Positions 1 to 10,906 of a stretch of 64,000 nt of DNA are shown here, in pieces. Each line of letters starts with the position of its first letter. The first letter of the stretch is position 1. This DNA comes from Zygnema cylindricum (Eukaryota > Streptophyta > Zygnematophyceae > Zygnematales > Zygnemataceae). Made by a program: the position numbers and the translations under genes. The notes beneath the pieces are model-generated. The model saw only the letters and a list, made by a program, of their open reading frames with translations, had not been told where the DNA came from and made no database searches. The stretch is taken from the NCBI GenBank assembly GCA_037447655.1, contig JBBHKE010001377.1, forward strand, positions 436,241 through 500,240, written 5' to 3'.

Positions 1-155
1 TGCTGAATTTGGTGTGATTTGTACTTGTGAATCAGGTTTTATAGTGAGTAAAACATCAGTGTTTGATTGGTTTCTTGGTTAGCTTCTGTTTAGGTTATGT
101 CTACTTCTACTAGTATTGCTGGAGCTCCACGTGTACCACTAGTCATAGAACAACA
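1..155 (+). repeat. End of the 5' LTR of element A
   Basis: The LTR is inferred to end at CA (154-155), because the next bases, GGTTATGGGCC at 156-166, match the primer site found directly after every other copia LTR in this window. The upstream part lies outside the window and there is no second LTR to compare. Confidence 0.6.
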
Positions 156-1010
156 GGTTATGGGCCTCTCTCCAAGAATACCTTAATAGGCATAAATATG
201 CTTACTGGGCGGATATGGTTGAGTCATATTTTGAATCTGCAGGCTGGAGGTGATGGATGGATCACTTGATGAGACTGATCCATCATGGGCGAAGAAAAAT
301 TCATTTGCTCGGAACGCTTTAAAGCTTTGTCTATTGGAGAACATGATTATGCCTCAAATCAAAATGAGAAAGGGAATTGATGTTTGGACTTCCCTCAAAT
401 CGTCTTATGAAAAGGCGAATGTTCAGGAAGAATTTTTGTTGGCAGGAAAAATCAGGGATTACAAATACTCGTGGGAAACGATGGCGAAATATACTGTTAA
501 CTTTATAACTCTTTAGAACTTATTGATTCTCATGCGTGTGCTGGTGGCTCTTTCCCGGAGTTTCAGCAGGCTGCTTTAATCATTAGAGGTCTTCTTAGCA
601 GTATGAAAGATGCATCTGCTGAAATGAAAAAGCATGATAAAGTTAACTGGACACTTTAGTTAGCTATCAATATTATTTTGGAAAAATAATCTACTTCAAA
701 GATGCTTAATAAAGAGAAGCAAGTAGAAGCTTTTAGCACAAATTTTGTCAGAAAAGGTCAGTTTAGTCAGTTAAAGAATCAGTTTAATCAGCTCAAAAAT
801 CACGGTCTTAGGATTTCAAGATAGTTTAATCAATTCAATCAAGGGCATAATTGGAAGTCTTTTACTACATGCTTTTAGTGTTCTGAGAAAGGTCATGGAT
901 ATAGGTACTGTCATAAGCTCAAAAAGGCAAATGAAACTGGTTTATATAGGCCAGGGTGGCAACAAAGTCAGTTTAATCAAGGCATTTCTAGTAATCGTTT
1001 ACAAAACAAC
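97..1010 (+). pseudogene. Copia gag (element A), broken
   Basis: A frame opens at ATG 97 inside the LTR, runs through the primer site and stops at about position 180. Further gag-like pieces follow, including an open stretch at 250-516 with the typical gag wording 'DVWTSLKSSYEKANVQEEFLLAGKI' split over its length. A zinc knuckle CX2CX4HX4C is recognisable from Cys 870-872 to Cys 909-911, but a TAG occupies 876-878 between its first two cysteines. Gag would form the virus-like particle and bind element RNA. Several stops and frame changes make this copy non-functional. Family assignment rests on the knuckle and on its place upstream of a clear copia protease. Confidence 0.75.
156..166 (+). promoter_or_regulatory. 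Primer binding site, half-tRNA type (element A)
   Basis: GGTTATGGGCC is the reverse complement of part of the initiator tRNA-Met anticodon arm. The match is 11 nt here against 15 nt in elements C, D, F, H and J. It lies inside the gag frame that starts with ATG at 97, where it encodes V-M-G. Confidence 0.6.
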
Positions 1011-1013
1011 TCC

Positions 1014-4000
1014 TTGTTTTCTTCGTCTGTAACTCAGGATGATGAGTCCTCTGGTTTCGATGAGCAGAATACACCGGAGTTATTTGCAATGACAACAACA
1101 ATGGAAGGGTCAAAAGACACCGAGTGGATCATGGACACGGGAGCCTCGGCTCACATGTGTTGGAACAAGAGCCTTTTTACTACTCTACAGACTACACCTG
1201 CAAAGAATATATAATATACTTGAGGCATGAGTGTGCAGACTTCTGCTCAGGGTGATGTTTCATTGCTGGTAGACATAGGAGTCAAGTCGGTTGAAAGAAC
1301 TTTACATAATGTATTCTATGATCGAGACTTCAAAAAGAATTTGTAATCTACATCTCTAGTTGAAAGAAAATGCTTTGAAGTGACCCTTAAAGGGGGTGGA
1401 CAAGTTTTCAGCAAGCTAGAAAAAGTAGCAGTCACACGAACTAGAGATAAAAGCAAAATGTATCGCATGGATATGGCAGATTCTAAGGAAAATGATGTTC
1501 TCAACTCGAGTGTGATAACTAAAAATGAATTCTGGCATAAAAGGCTAGGTCATTTTAATTATGACAGCTTGAACAAAATGGTGAAATCTGGCAAAATAGA
1601 TGGTGTCTCCTTAACCGATCAGCCAGTTAAAGCATGTGATGGCTGCTCTTTGGGAAAGATTCACAAGCTACCTTTTCCACAAGAATTGGAGCACAGGTCA
1701 ACGAAGGTCTTGCAGCTCATTCATTCTGATGTGTCGGGACCGACACAAGTACCATCTGCTGGGGGGGTTCTCTTAATGGTGACTTTTACTGATGATTTTT
1801 CCAGATTTACTAAGGTGTATTTCATGAAAGAGAAATGTGAGGTTTTTTCCCTTTTCAAACACTACAAAGCTTGGGCGGAAAAGCTACATGGTGTTCCAAT
1901 TCTGGAACTCAGATCGGATAATGGAGGCGAATATATGTCTAATGAGTTTAAGCAGTTCCTTCTAGATAAAGGCATCGATCATCAGCTGACTATTCCATAC
2001 ACACCTCAACAAAATGGTGTTTCAGAGAGGTTAAAAAGGATGGTTATAGAGTGTGCTAGATCTATGCTTGCTGATAAAAGTATAGAAATGAAATTATAGG
2101 TTGAGGCCCTAAATTGTGCAGTTTATATCAAAAATAGACTTGGGTCCAAATCGGTTAGCACAACACCTTTTGAATTATGGACAGGTAGAAAACCCAAGGT
2201 CAATCATTCTAGGGTGTTTGGGAGAAAATGTTTTATTTTAAATACTTATCAGTTCACATGGAAAATGGAGCCAAAAGGGTTACAAAAAATACTAATGGGT
2301 TATGAAGATTATTCAAAAGGGTATCGAGTATATGTTCTAGAAAAGGACAAGTTTGTGGTGTCCAATTTTTTTATTGTAAAATATGAAGGAGATTCAGCAG
2401 ATTTATTTACAATAACTAACAAACAGGCTGAAGAGAAATCTCAACATTATGTCATTTTTGATACTGTCAGAACCACATACTTTTTAGTGGTTTTGCAACC
2501 TATTGCAGCGCAAGTTTTGTCTGATCAACAAGATCATGTACAGCCTCAGCATGAGCAGGCTGAGAGGCTCCAGGAGCGGACACAGCAGGTTACAAGACAA
2601 ACAAGGAACGCAAGACAGCCATCGATCTCAGCCTCAAAATTTCCGGGGGGAAGGAGATCTACCAGCCGTCTACGATCAGGTTCCCACTTTGCATTTTCTT
2701 CAACTTCAGGAGAACCTTTGACCATCCGCGAAATCTTCTCATCAACAAAAAGAACTCACTGGATTGAGGCAACAAATGACAGGATGAAATCAATAATGGA
2801 AGCTCAAACATGGGAGTTAGTTGATCTTCCTCCGGACAAGAAAGCTATTGTTTGCAAATGGGAATTCAAAGTGAAGTTAAATCCGGATAAAACGATCAAG
2901 AGTTACTAAGCAAGACTTGTGGCAAAGGGCTACAATCAGAAAGAGGGAATTGATTTTGAGGAAACCTTCTCTCCGGTGGTAAGGTTTCCAACTGTCATAA
3001 TTCTGATGAGTCTAGCTGCAATTGAAAATGTGGATGTTCATCAAATGGATATTAATACAAATTTTCTTCATGGAGAGCTTGAAGAAACTATCTATATGAA
3101 GTAACCAGAAACGTATGAAGAGACAGGAAAGGAAAGACTAGTTTGCAAACTGCTGAAATCTTTGTATGGTTGAAACAAGCCCCTAGACAATGGAGCTTGA
3201 AGTTGGATGAGTTCCTAACAGGACTAGGATTTAAAAAATTTAAGTTCACATCACTCTGTGTATGTTCTACAAGGAAATGATGGGATACTCTATATTGTTG
3301 AATATGTAGATGATCTACTACTTATCACCAAATCTATGGATGAAATAAATCGTATAAAGGGAGCCTTAAACTCAAGATTTGAGATGAAGGATCTTGGTGA
3401 AGCTAAATATATACAACGGATACAAGTAGAGAGAGATAGAAATAAGAAACAGATAATGTTAACTCAAATTGAAGCCATATGTTCCTTGCTTGAAAAATTT
3501 GAAATGAAGGAACTAAAATGGTGTGAAACGCCTATAAAATTCCGGCAAAAATTAGAGGGAAGTGACTTTGATTGAAGAATTCTAGTCAGTGAGAGCCTAA
3601 AGTTATGGGAGGAGGAATTTATGGCATCAAAACCATACAGGCAGATAGTCCGTAGCCTCATATATTTTAAGAACAACACGAGGCCTGACATTGCAACTGC
3701 TGTTGGCTCCTTAAGTAGAAGTCTACAAAATCCGAAAAAGGTAGACTCGGTGGCTGCAAAGAGAGTTATGAGATACCTGGCAGGAACTAGAAACCTCAAG
3801 CTTGTTCTTAGAGGAGGAGAAGTAAAACTACAAACTTGGAGTGATGCTAGTTTTGGCGACATGCGTAACAAAAAATCTATTAGAGGTTTTGTTTTGCAGA
3901 TTGGAAATTGAACTTGCTGCTGGAGCAGCAAACTTCAAAAGGTCACAGCTCAGTCAACAATAGAATCGGAATATATGGTAGCAAGCTCTGCCCCCAAGAA

Positions 4001-4268
4001 ACTCTTATGGGTAAATGCACTTTTATAAGAATTGGGATATATGCAAACTGGTCCCCAGATCATCTGGTGTGACAACCCGACAGCAATTGGAATCGCCTCC
4101 AATCCCACCCACCACTTTAAGAGTAAGCACATGGATGTCAGACTTCACTTTGTCAAAGAAAAGGTGCTTGCTAAAGTCATAAAACTGTGCTATTTGCCTG
4201 ATGAAAACATGGTTGCAGACATGCCAATTAAAGGTGTGCCTGCACCTAAATTAGAGTTCTGTAGATAG
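1014..4268 (+). pseudogene. Copia pol (protease, integrase, RT, RNase H) of element A, broken
   Basis: Protease: the motif DTGAS has its catalytic Asp at 1134-1136. Integrase: an open frame at 1380-2099 carries the GAG-pre-integrase module (HKRLGHFNYDSL, CDGCSLGK) and the core signatures HSDVSGP, RSDNGGEY and PQQNGVSERL. Reverse transcriptase: pieces at 2760-3575 include [40 protein letters not shown] and the catalytic YVDD near 3306. RNase H: pieces at 3621-4268 include TWSDASFGD, CDNPTAIGIA and the C-terminal HFKSKHMDVRLHFV. Stops interrupt the RT (after 2909 and 3104) and RNase H (after 3911), and frameshifts separate other pieces. The domain order is diagnostic for Ty1/copia. It is not expressible as one polyprotein. 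Confidence 0.92.
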
Positions 4269-4454
4269 GCTGTCGTGCATGAGAAGCAAGCAAGCAAACA
4301 TGCATCACAACCAGCAAAGTCATGCTCACAAACATACACAACAACGGAAATAAATATGAAAAGTCATAAAAATATATACACCATGAGAAAAACAAAGGTG
4401 AAAATGACCCAAGAAATATGGGAAAGAATACTCCCCTAGAGTGAAGTGAACCCA
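4269..4454 (-). repeat. Fragment of a B-family LTR lying end to end with the next LTR
   Basis: These ~186 bp closely match 6306-6492, the right-hand end of the complete B LTR, and both copies end in ...AACCCA. Only 8 bp (ATAATTTA) separate this end from the TG that starts the next LTR at 4463. The left edge is the break with copia A. Confidence 0.8.
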
Positions 4455-4462
4455 ATAATTTA

Positions 4463-6492
4463 TGCTAAGCCAAGAGGTAGCCACTAGGCTCTCTGGTCTT
4501 TATCACATTCCCTACAAGAGTTATCCCGTTACGACAGCAAAGCAAGAAATATTCCAATCGGAACAAGGGAAAATCCAATTCCGATCAAAAATACACTCCT
4601 TCCAAGCCAACCAAAATACAAAAAAGACAAAAACACACAACCAAACCGTCAAGCTGCCCGAGGAAGGCACAGCAAGGTACGGATGTGCTCCCCCACGATC
4701 TCCAATTCCACACTTCCACCAAAAGACCAAGTTTGGAGGGAAACCTTCCGGACGTGGCCTTAGGCCGTGTGGATTAAAAACGTGGGCAAAAATAAAAGGG
4801 GAAATATTCTTAACCTATCTAGCCTCTACAGCTAGCAAGCAAGGAGAAGAAAGACACGTGGGCAATCAGTGAGAGAGAGAGCAAGAGAAAAGCTCCGCTG
4901 CCAAGAGAAAATTCTTGTCCAAAAGCTAAATTCTCTAAGTCTGAGAATTAGGCTAAATAGGAGCTACGCTAGGCCTAATGAAAATTAGCCTACGTCTAGT
5001 CTACTTTACATGCATGAAACTACTAAGGATGTTGGCCAATAGGCGGCCAACATCGTCTGCCGTACGTCTAACAAAATCCACTGTCCGAGGGTAAAAACCC
5101 TCCCTATCTACATGCGCGCGAACCTACATGGGTTCGCGACTTAAATAAATATATGTATTGAAGCGTCGCCCGGAAATCGCGATACGCCTCCAAAAAATAC
5201 TTCACGTCGATACTCCCAAAATCGCGTGCATACGAAAGAAACGAAACATACCGCACGAAATAAAAGGTCTAGCACGAAATACTTGAAATCGCGTCACGTC
5301 GCCAAAACAATGTTTCGCGTCCAACTTCGAAAATCGTTTACCTACGCACGAAATGAAACATATCGCACGAACTTCGTACTACTCAATGAAACCTAAAAAA
5401 ATGAATCGGAATTAAATCGCACGTGAGAACGAAACTTATATATGCGTGCGAAAATCGTGCGTGCATGCATAAAACCGCGCGTGCATACAAAAAACCGCGC
5501 GCGCGTGCCTTAAACTGCGCGTGCATACAAAATACCACGCGTGCGTGCAGAATATCGCGCGTGCGTGAGAAATACTGCGCGTGCGTGAGGAATACTGCGC
5601 GTGCGTGCAGAATACCGCGCGTGCGTGCATGATAACGTGCGCGCGAGCAGCCGACACAATGCGGCATGACAGCTGTCGTGTAGTACTACTCAATGAAACC
5701 TAAAAATATGAATCGGAATTAAATCGCACGTGAGAACGAAACTTATATATGCGTGCGAAAATCGTGCGTGCATGCATTAAACCGCGCGTGCATGCATAAA
5801 ACCGCGCGCGCGTGTCTTAAATTGCGCGTGCATACAAAATACCACGCGTGCGTGCAGAATACTGCGCGTGCGTGAGAAATACTACGCGTGCGTGAGGAAT
5901 AGTGCGCGTGCGTGAGAAATACTGCGCGTGCGTGCAAAACACCGCGCGTGCGTGCATGATAACGTGCGCGCGAGCAGCCGACACGATGCGGCTTGACAGC
6001 TGTTGTGTAGTACTACTCAATGAAACCTAAAAATATGAATCGGAATTAAATCGCACGTGAGAACGAAACTTATATAGGCGTGCAAAAATCGTGCGTGCAT
6101 GCATTAAACCGCGCGTGCATGCATAAAACCGCGCGCGCGTGCCTTAAATTGGGCGTGCATACAAAATACCCTGCGTGCGTGCAGAATACCGCGCGTGCGT
6201 GAGAAATACTGCGCGTGCGTGAGAAATATTGCGCGTGCGTGCAAAATACCGCGCGTGCGTGCATGATAACGTGCGCGCGAGCAGCGGACACGATGCGGCA
6301 TGATAGCTGTCGTGCATGAGAAGCAAGCAAGAAAACATGCATCACAACCAGCAAAGTCATGCTCTCAAACATACACAACAACAGAAATAAATATGAAAAG
6401 TCAGAAAAATATATACACCATGAGAAGAAACAAAGGTGAAAATGACCCAAGAAAGAAAGGAAAGAATACTCCCCTAGAGTGAAGTGAACCCA
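4463..6492 (-). repeat. Left LTR (3' LTR) of element B
   Basis: It begins TGCTAAGCC and ends AACCCA; a pyrimidine run (polypurine tract on the minus strand) follows directly. The part 4463 to about 5370 matches 10907 to about 11820. It is larger than the right LTR because it holds three ~300-bp minisatellite-bearing units instead of one. Confidence 0.8.
5377..6305. repeat. Three tandem ~310-bp units, each carrying a 20-bp GC-rich minisatellite
   Basis: Units start at TACTACTCAATG at 5377, 5684 and 6011. Each ends in a run of 20-bp repeats built on gcgcgtgcgtg plus an AT-richer half such as agaaatact. Because 20 is not a multiple of three, every frame cycles through all phases, and the minus strand stays open in all three frames with a 20-residue period (HARAVF..THAQY..RTR). 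These open frames are a repeat artefact unless shown otherwise. The region is very CpG-rich. Confidence 0.9.
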
Positions 6493-6511
6493 ATAATTCC
6501 CCCACCTAGCT
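6493..6511 (-). promoter_or_regulatory. Polypurine tract of element B
   Basis: On the minus strand this reads GGTGGGGGAATTAT directly before the LTR start TGGGTTCAC. This is the expected place and composition for priming plus-strand DNA synthesis. Confidence 0.65.
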
Positions 6512-6513
6512 CC

Positions 6514-7239
6514 TTAGCTTGTGGAGGAGCTCGTCATCACAGTTGAGGGCCTAGAACAGATACGAAGGTAGCAATGGTTAGCCGGGTTGAAAGATAATGG
6601 AGAAGAGAGGCACTCCCTATGGAACCCATGATCACCACCTGTACATGCATATACACTCTGCAAACTCAACATCTCATTAGTATTGCTATCCACCACATTG
6701 AGAATGCGTGGAAAGACCTCGGTGTCGACGATATGGATTCTTTCGGAGAAAAGCGAGTCGCCATTGTCTTCCCGAAGTTTGATACTAGAAAATGCAAGGA
6801 GAGCGGAAGCCAAATGTGCCATAGTGGGCAACGGCTTGTGAGAAGAGACAAGGGGGAGGCAGATTTTGCAACCGAGAAAATTAGAGGGACAGTAGGAGAA
6901 AGTCTGATCATGCATATCTACTCCTCCTTCGATTCGGAAAATAACATCCTGTCCCACTAAGCATTCGTAGTCGTTTGATTTGGTGACCAATGCTCGGACA
7001 GAAACCTCTACGGACTCACTGTCGGTTCCGTTGTGAAACCAAAAGACAAGCGGGTCCTTGGTAATTCGAAGCACCGACTCCGTGGTATCGGCAGAAGTAA
7101 GAAGCCAAGTAGACGTGGCTTGGAGCTTGTCTGCTGTCAGACCAAGCTTGAGCGCAAATCCGGATCCAAGGATCACGGGTTTTGCTCTGGTGTCCATGAG
7201 AGGGAGAGAAGGAGAAACACTATTAACAGAGAAGGACAT
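6514..7239 (-). pseudogene. Retropepsin-like protease region of element B, active site altered
   Basis: An open frame of 241 codons follows the zinc-knuckle region without a gap. Near its start is LMDTRAKPVILGSGFALKL, which fits a retropepsin flap-and-active-site start (D-T/S-G-A) except that the Gly after D-T is Arg. The related element L has the same segment with other damage at 60875-61072 (MESGVKLVIL), so the ancestral motif was probably D-S/T-G-A. About 80 residues further on, YECLVGQDVIFRI is shared with element L. The C-terminal ~100 residues, from about 6830 down, do not match the element L sequence and I do not recognise them. A stop at 6514-6516 ends the frame just before the polypurine tract. 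Aspartic protease is the best call; activity is unlikely. Confidence 0.6.
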
Positions 7240-8181
7240 TCAAGAATTGTCTAGAAAACTGATGAGAGGATCAAGGTCACGGCGCTCATCCGCGGTAACC
7301 GGCTGAATGACTGAAAGACTACGGTTCAGTTGAAACGCCCTCAAAGCGGCAGCTGCAGCGAACTCGTCAACAAGGGGAGAGGCTTTGGGAACCTCATTAG
7401 AAAAGGGAGAGGCCCTGGGGGCCTCATCAATCATGGTAGAAAGGATGCTTAGCCGTTTCTTGACTCGATGTGCATCATGTATGGTATTATCCAGAATGGT
7501 GAGAGCTTCAACCACAATGGAGGAAGCTGTGTCTGGTAGAGGAGATAGAGATTCTTTCTCGAAAGAAAGTGGAATACGGGAATTCTGTAATTTACCGTCC
7601 CGATTATGATCAGGGGATCCCTTATCAAAAGAGGCTGCCCGTTGTTGGACCATGGAATCATGGAGGATTCGACCAACCAAGGATGGCGTGTGGACGACTG
7701 TCCTTGCCATCCCCGTGAATTGGGGTTTCATTTCGGCCATGAAGGCGGCAAATTGTTCCTTCATCATGGCGGCCATCATGACTTGTAACTCGGCCTTTTC
7801 CCTCTCTCTGCGAGAGGTCTTAGGCGGAGTCGCCTCTTTCTCTGTCTCGGTAGGAGGAGTGACCGGCTTGGCAGAACGGGCAGGTATTCCACCGTTCTGA
7901 ATCTGATTCTGATAGGAAAAATTAGGGTCCTTAACATGACAGCGGTGGACATAATGTCCCTTTTGGTTGCAATAAGTGCATGTGGCCGACTTATCCGGGC
8001 ACATGCGGGCATCGTGCCCCGTGTTTCCACATCGGAAACACAATCGGTATCCGGAATTAAATGGCGGATTTCCCATGGTCGGCGTCTTTAGAGGCCTATT
8101 GTTGGGCCATGGGCTACTCGGTGGAGAAAGTGGGGAAGAAACTTCCGCACGATCATGAGCTTCCCACCAACATGATTGCAT
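7240..8181 (-). pseudogene. Gag nucleocapsid region with two CCHC zinc knuckles (element B)
   Basis: The frame carries two knuckles in tandem: CFRCGNTGHDARMC (first Cys near 8040) and CTYCNQKGHYVHRC. Both fit CX2CX4HX4C, as in Ty3/gypsy gag nucleocapsids that bind element RNA. A basic, glutamate-rich segment (REREKAELQVMMAAMMKEQF) follows and probably forms a helix. The frame is separated from the capsid part only by one TAG at 8182-8184. The same position in element L reads TAC (Tyr), so this stop is a point mutation. The segment also overlaps smoothly into the protease frame at 7239-7240. Confidence 0.82.
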
Positions 8182-8184
8182 CTC

Positions 8185-9224
8185 CTATTCTACCGCATAT
8201 TGAGCGGCTTGATCAAATGTAAATTTCAGACAGTAAGTCTGAGTGAGATGACTTTGTATAAAACGTTTCAATTGATCTCGAAACTGTCCAACAAATTTTT
8301 GAACAGCTTCCGCATCGAACATCAGGTCCGGTAAAACTTCTTGCAAAGTCTCCATGCGAGCACGTAAAGCAGGCGCGGTTTCTCCTGGTTTACGCGTGAA
8401 ATTCATCAATTCTTTCACCTGATTAGGGTTTTGCATCCGATACTCAGCTTCTAAGAAATCGAACATAACAGATAGTGGATCCCGCAACGGAATTATCATC
8501 CCTGGTCGTGCTGGGACGGCAGCACGAGCGGCCACAGCATATTGGCGAGGAATTTCTGGGACTGCAGGAATTAGGACAACGCCTTGGGCATCTAAGACCT
8601 CGGGAAAAGCGGCTTGGAATGGAATATCCGCTTGACCTATAACCTCGGGTTTACTAGCAAAAGGAGGGGAAAATTCTGTCATCGCGAGTATAACATCATA
8701 CTTGCGGGAATATAATGTAAGGGCTGAACCCTTGAGGTACCGGCCAAGAAGAGAAAATGCCACACGAAGATCAAATCGATCTTGATAGCGAAATGCCAAA
8801 TCACGCATTTCGGTATTATAAAGCATACCGAAATGGGATAAAGACATGGTATCTTTCATCCCTGAAAAGCAAAATTGCATTTCCCCATGCCCCCCTCTGA
8901 AGAGGAAGCCATGTCGTCAAAGGAAGAATGCACTAGTGGTTCCAAAATGTTATTAACCGGAAATGGAAATGTGAGAGGATAGGAAAATATTTCCTTTGAA
9001 AAGTTTTCTTCGGTTCTATCCAGGTATGACCTAGAGGAAACCGATGACAATGAGGAGACTGTGGTCAATACCGACCGAACTGACAGAGAATCAGGGACCG
9101 CAACCGAAAATGGGGCGTCTGTAGACTCGGAGAAACTGGAAAGATCTAACTACAGTGGACAAAAAATTGTCCCGCTGCGGGTAGATCCGGATTGATAACG
9201 TAAGTTATCCCAATCCGTGGGCAT
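8185..9224 (-). pseudogene. Gag capsid region of element B, broken by a stop and a frameshift
   Basis: I place the start at the ATG at 9222-9224 (minus strand), because the sister copy L starts with a related peptide at 62962 (MPIDSDNLDY there, MPTDWDNLRY here). An in-frame TAG at 9150-9152 interrupts the N-terminus and a frameshift lies near 8870. From 8880 to 8185 the frame is open and matches element L over MRDLAFRYQDRFD, GRYLKGSALTLYSRKYD, VIGQADIPFQ and EAEYRMQNPNQVKEL. The pattern resembles the retrotransposon gag capsid domain: helical, with a QFRDQLKRFIQSHL segment near the end. The product would assemble particles. The assignment rests on the sister copy and the downstream zinc knuckles. 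Confidence 0.75.
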
Positions 9225-10224
9225 AAACGAAGAGAAAACCCTCGATTACGACTATGAGAGCACGGAACGGCCTAATCGAGGTGCGTCAAATGGAAGGCCA
9301 AACCACACAAGACAAGTCAACACGCAGAGTCTCTATCAAGACCCGGTGGTCAGATCTAGCAAGAAGCCGGAATACGAAAACCTCTACCCTGCAAACAATG
9401 GGCAAGGCCGAAGGGCCAGATCTATAAAAACAAACACAGAACTATCCAGGCACCTTTCGGTGCAGATCTACAGCGGCACAGACAGAAAATTGTCTAAACA
9501 GTGCCACCAACGACAAGATCTATGAAAGAAAATCCAATCCAGATAATCACACGGAACTCAGGGCCACACACGGCCAGATAGCATGCAAGGAAAGCAAGGA
9601 AAATGCAAATGCTCAAAAAGAAAGGTTCGTAATAGAACCAATCCACACCGATTCCTCTACACGAGTGTCCACACTATATCGTGAAGAACCTGTACCCGCA
9701 AGGCATCGGGATACTTACAAACACTTTTAATACTCTGGTGAGTACTAAAAGTGAACCAGACTTGGTTGAAGCAAGTCGGATTTTGCAGAGTCCTCAGGAA
9801 CGTGATCCGCCTCGGTTCCGAATAGTCGTACCCAGGACCACCACTAAACACCCAGGCAATTAGTATCCTGCTAGGGTATGCGTATCAGCGCTATGCCACG
9901 CTATACCCAACTATAAAGCAATGATAATTATATGTTATAATTCGTGCAAATCTAATATATATGAATATATATTTTTACTTTGCTAGGTTTTATGAATGAT
10001 TAGATTTGGCAAAGGATAAAGAAAGAGAATATAAAATCCACCACAAACCAAACATCAACTAGACAGCAAAGGAAGTTGCACTAAAGGAAAGAAAGATAAG
10101 AAATATTCAGAAAAGTTCAAAATAAAACACAAAATAAGGTAAAATTGGGCAAAAAGGTTTCTCAAACCCTAATACCACGCTGCAAAAATCAAAAATCTGC
10201 GACCAAGGGATGGTAATATGCTGA

Positions 10225-10345
10225 CCTAGGGTTAAGAATTCCAAAAAATAAACCCTAAATCCGCCCAAACCCTAAATCTGCGGCCCAAACCCTAAATCTG
10301 CGGCCAAACCCTAATTCCGCAGATTAACCCTAAAAATCTGACACA
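10225..10345. repeat. Short cluster of plant telomere-like AAACCCTA motifs
   Basis: Five or more AAACCCTA or CTAGGGTT motifs occur in 120 bp, partly as a ~20-bp unit (CCCAAACCCTAAATCTGCGG and variants). This is the plant telomere-box sequence, here inside a transposon leader. Confidence 0.7.
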
Positions 10346-10437
10346 AAATCAGACCTAAATCTGCAGACTAGAAATAGAGTGGCAACAAGATAGAAAGAAA
10401 AGATTGCAAGAAAGAAAGAAAAAGAACAAAACAAAAT

Positions 10438-10520
10438 GTTTTTTTTTTCCCTTTTTTTTTTTTTTTCTTTTTTTATAAAATAAAATTTATAAATTTATTT
10501 ATTTTTATAATATTTTATTC
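10438..10520. repeat. Poly-T tract followed by A/T-only sequence
   Basis: A run of nearly 40 T interrupted by a few C is followed by A/T-only sequence. Low complexity; no coding content. Confidence 0.85.
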
Positions 10521-10906
10521 AAAGGCAAAACTGAAAGCAAAAGCAATAATGGAGGGACAGTAGAATGAAGCTTGTAGAAAAATAAAGCAAAGTCAAAAGG
10601 AAAAAACCAACTCAAAATATAGGTGGGAGAAAATCTTGAAATGAAAAAAATAGATTTTCTATTGAAAATAATTTAATTTTTATATTTTTCTTCCTCCAGA
10701 TTTATTTTATCACACAAAACTGAGAAGTACAACTGAAACTGAAAGGTAAATAGGCAGGAAAATAGAAAGACAAAATAAGAATAAAAACCGGATATGAAAG
10801 GTAATATTTTTTTAATGAAATAAAATGTATATTTTTAATAATTTAATATTAAAAAAATAGACTTTTAGAAAATGTGATTTTGAAAAGTGGAGCTTTTGGA
10901 CAAGAA

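Larger units (their letters stand above)
1..4268 (+). mobile_element. Element A: decayed Ty1/copia retrotransposon, truncated at both ends
   Basis: The window opens inside the 5' LTR. Copia-order domains follow on the plus strand: gag, CCHC knuckle, protease, GAG-pre-integrase and integrase core, reverse transcriptase, RNase H. The series ends with the RNase H stop at 4266-4268. No polypurine tract or 3' LTR follows; at 4269 the sequence changes abruptly to the LTR of element B. The coding region is broken into at least eight pieces by stops and frameshifts, so this is an old, inactive copy. Its proteins are clearly divergent from the other copias here (for example WIMDTGASAHMC against WIIDSGASMHMC), so I treat it as a separate family. 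Confidence 0.9.
9225..10906 (-). other. Leader (5' untranslated internal region) of element B
   Basis: No convincing coding frame. The part next to gag (9225 to about 9850) is recognisably related to the leader of element L (62963 to about 63550), sharing for example AACCTCTACCCT and AGATCTATAAAA. The outer part (9900-10900) is AT-rich. I could not identify a tRNA primer site next to the right LTR: the bases there read TTCTTGTCCAAAAGCT on the minus strand. That 16-mer also occurs in the opposite orientation inside both LTRs (near 4913 and 11356). Confidence 0.55.

Noticed and set aside
4462-4872. 136-codon plus-strand frame, also present at 10906-11316
   Set aside because: It lies within the B LTR, and its conservation is explained by LTR identity. 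No domain recognised.
5383-6450. Several overlapping minus-strand frames reading HARAVF..THAQY repeats
   Set aside because: They come from a 20-bp tandem repeat that is open in every frame. No start context, and composition follows the repeat, so not called as genes.
6514-6830. Methyltransferase motif I in element B (ACTGGDHGFHREC)
   Set aside because: Looks faintly like F-x-G-x-G-G but lacks following motifs and differs from element L, so likely chance.
9225-9863. Short frames in the element B leader (for example 9217-9525 +)
   Set aside because: Homologous leader of element L does not keep these frames open.
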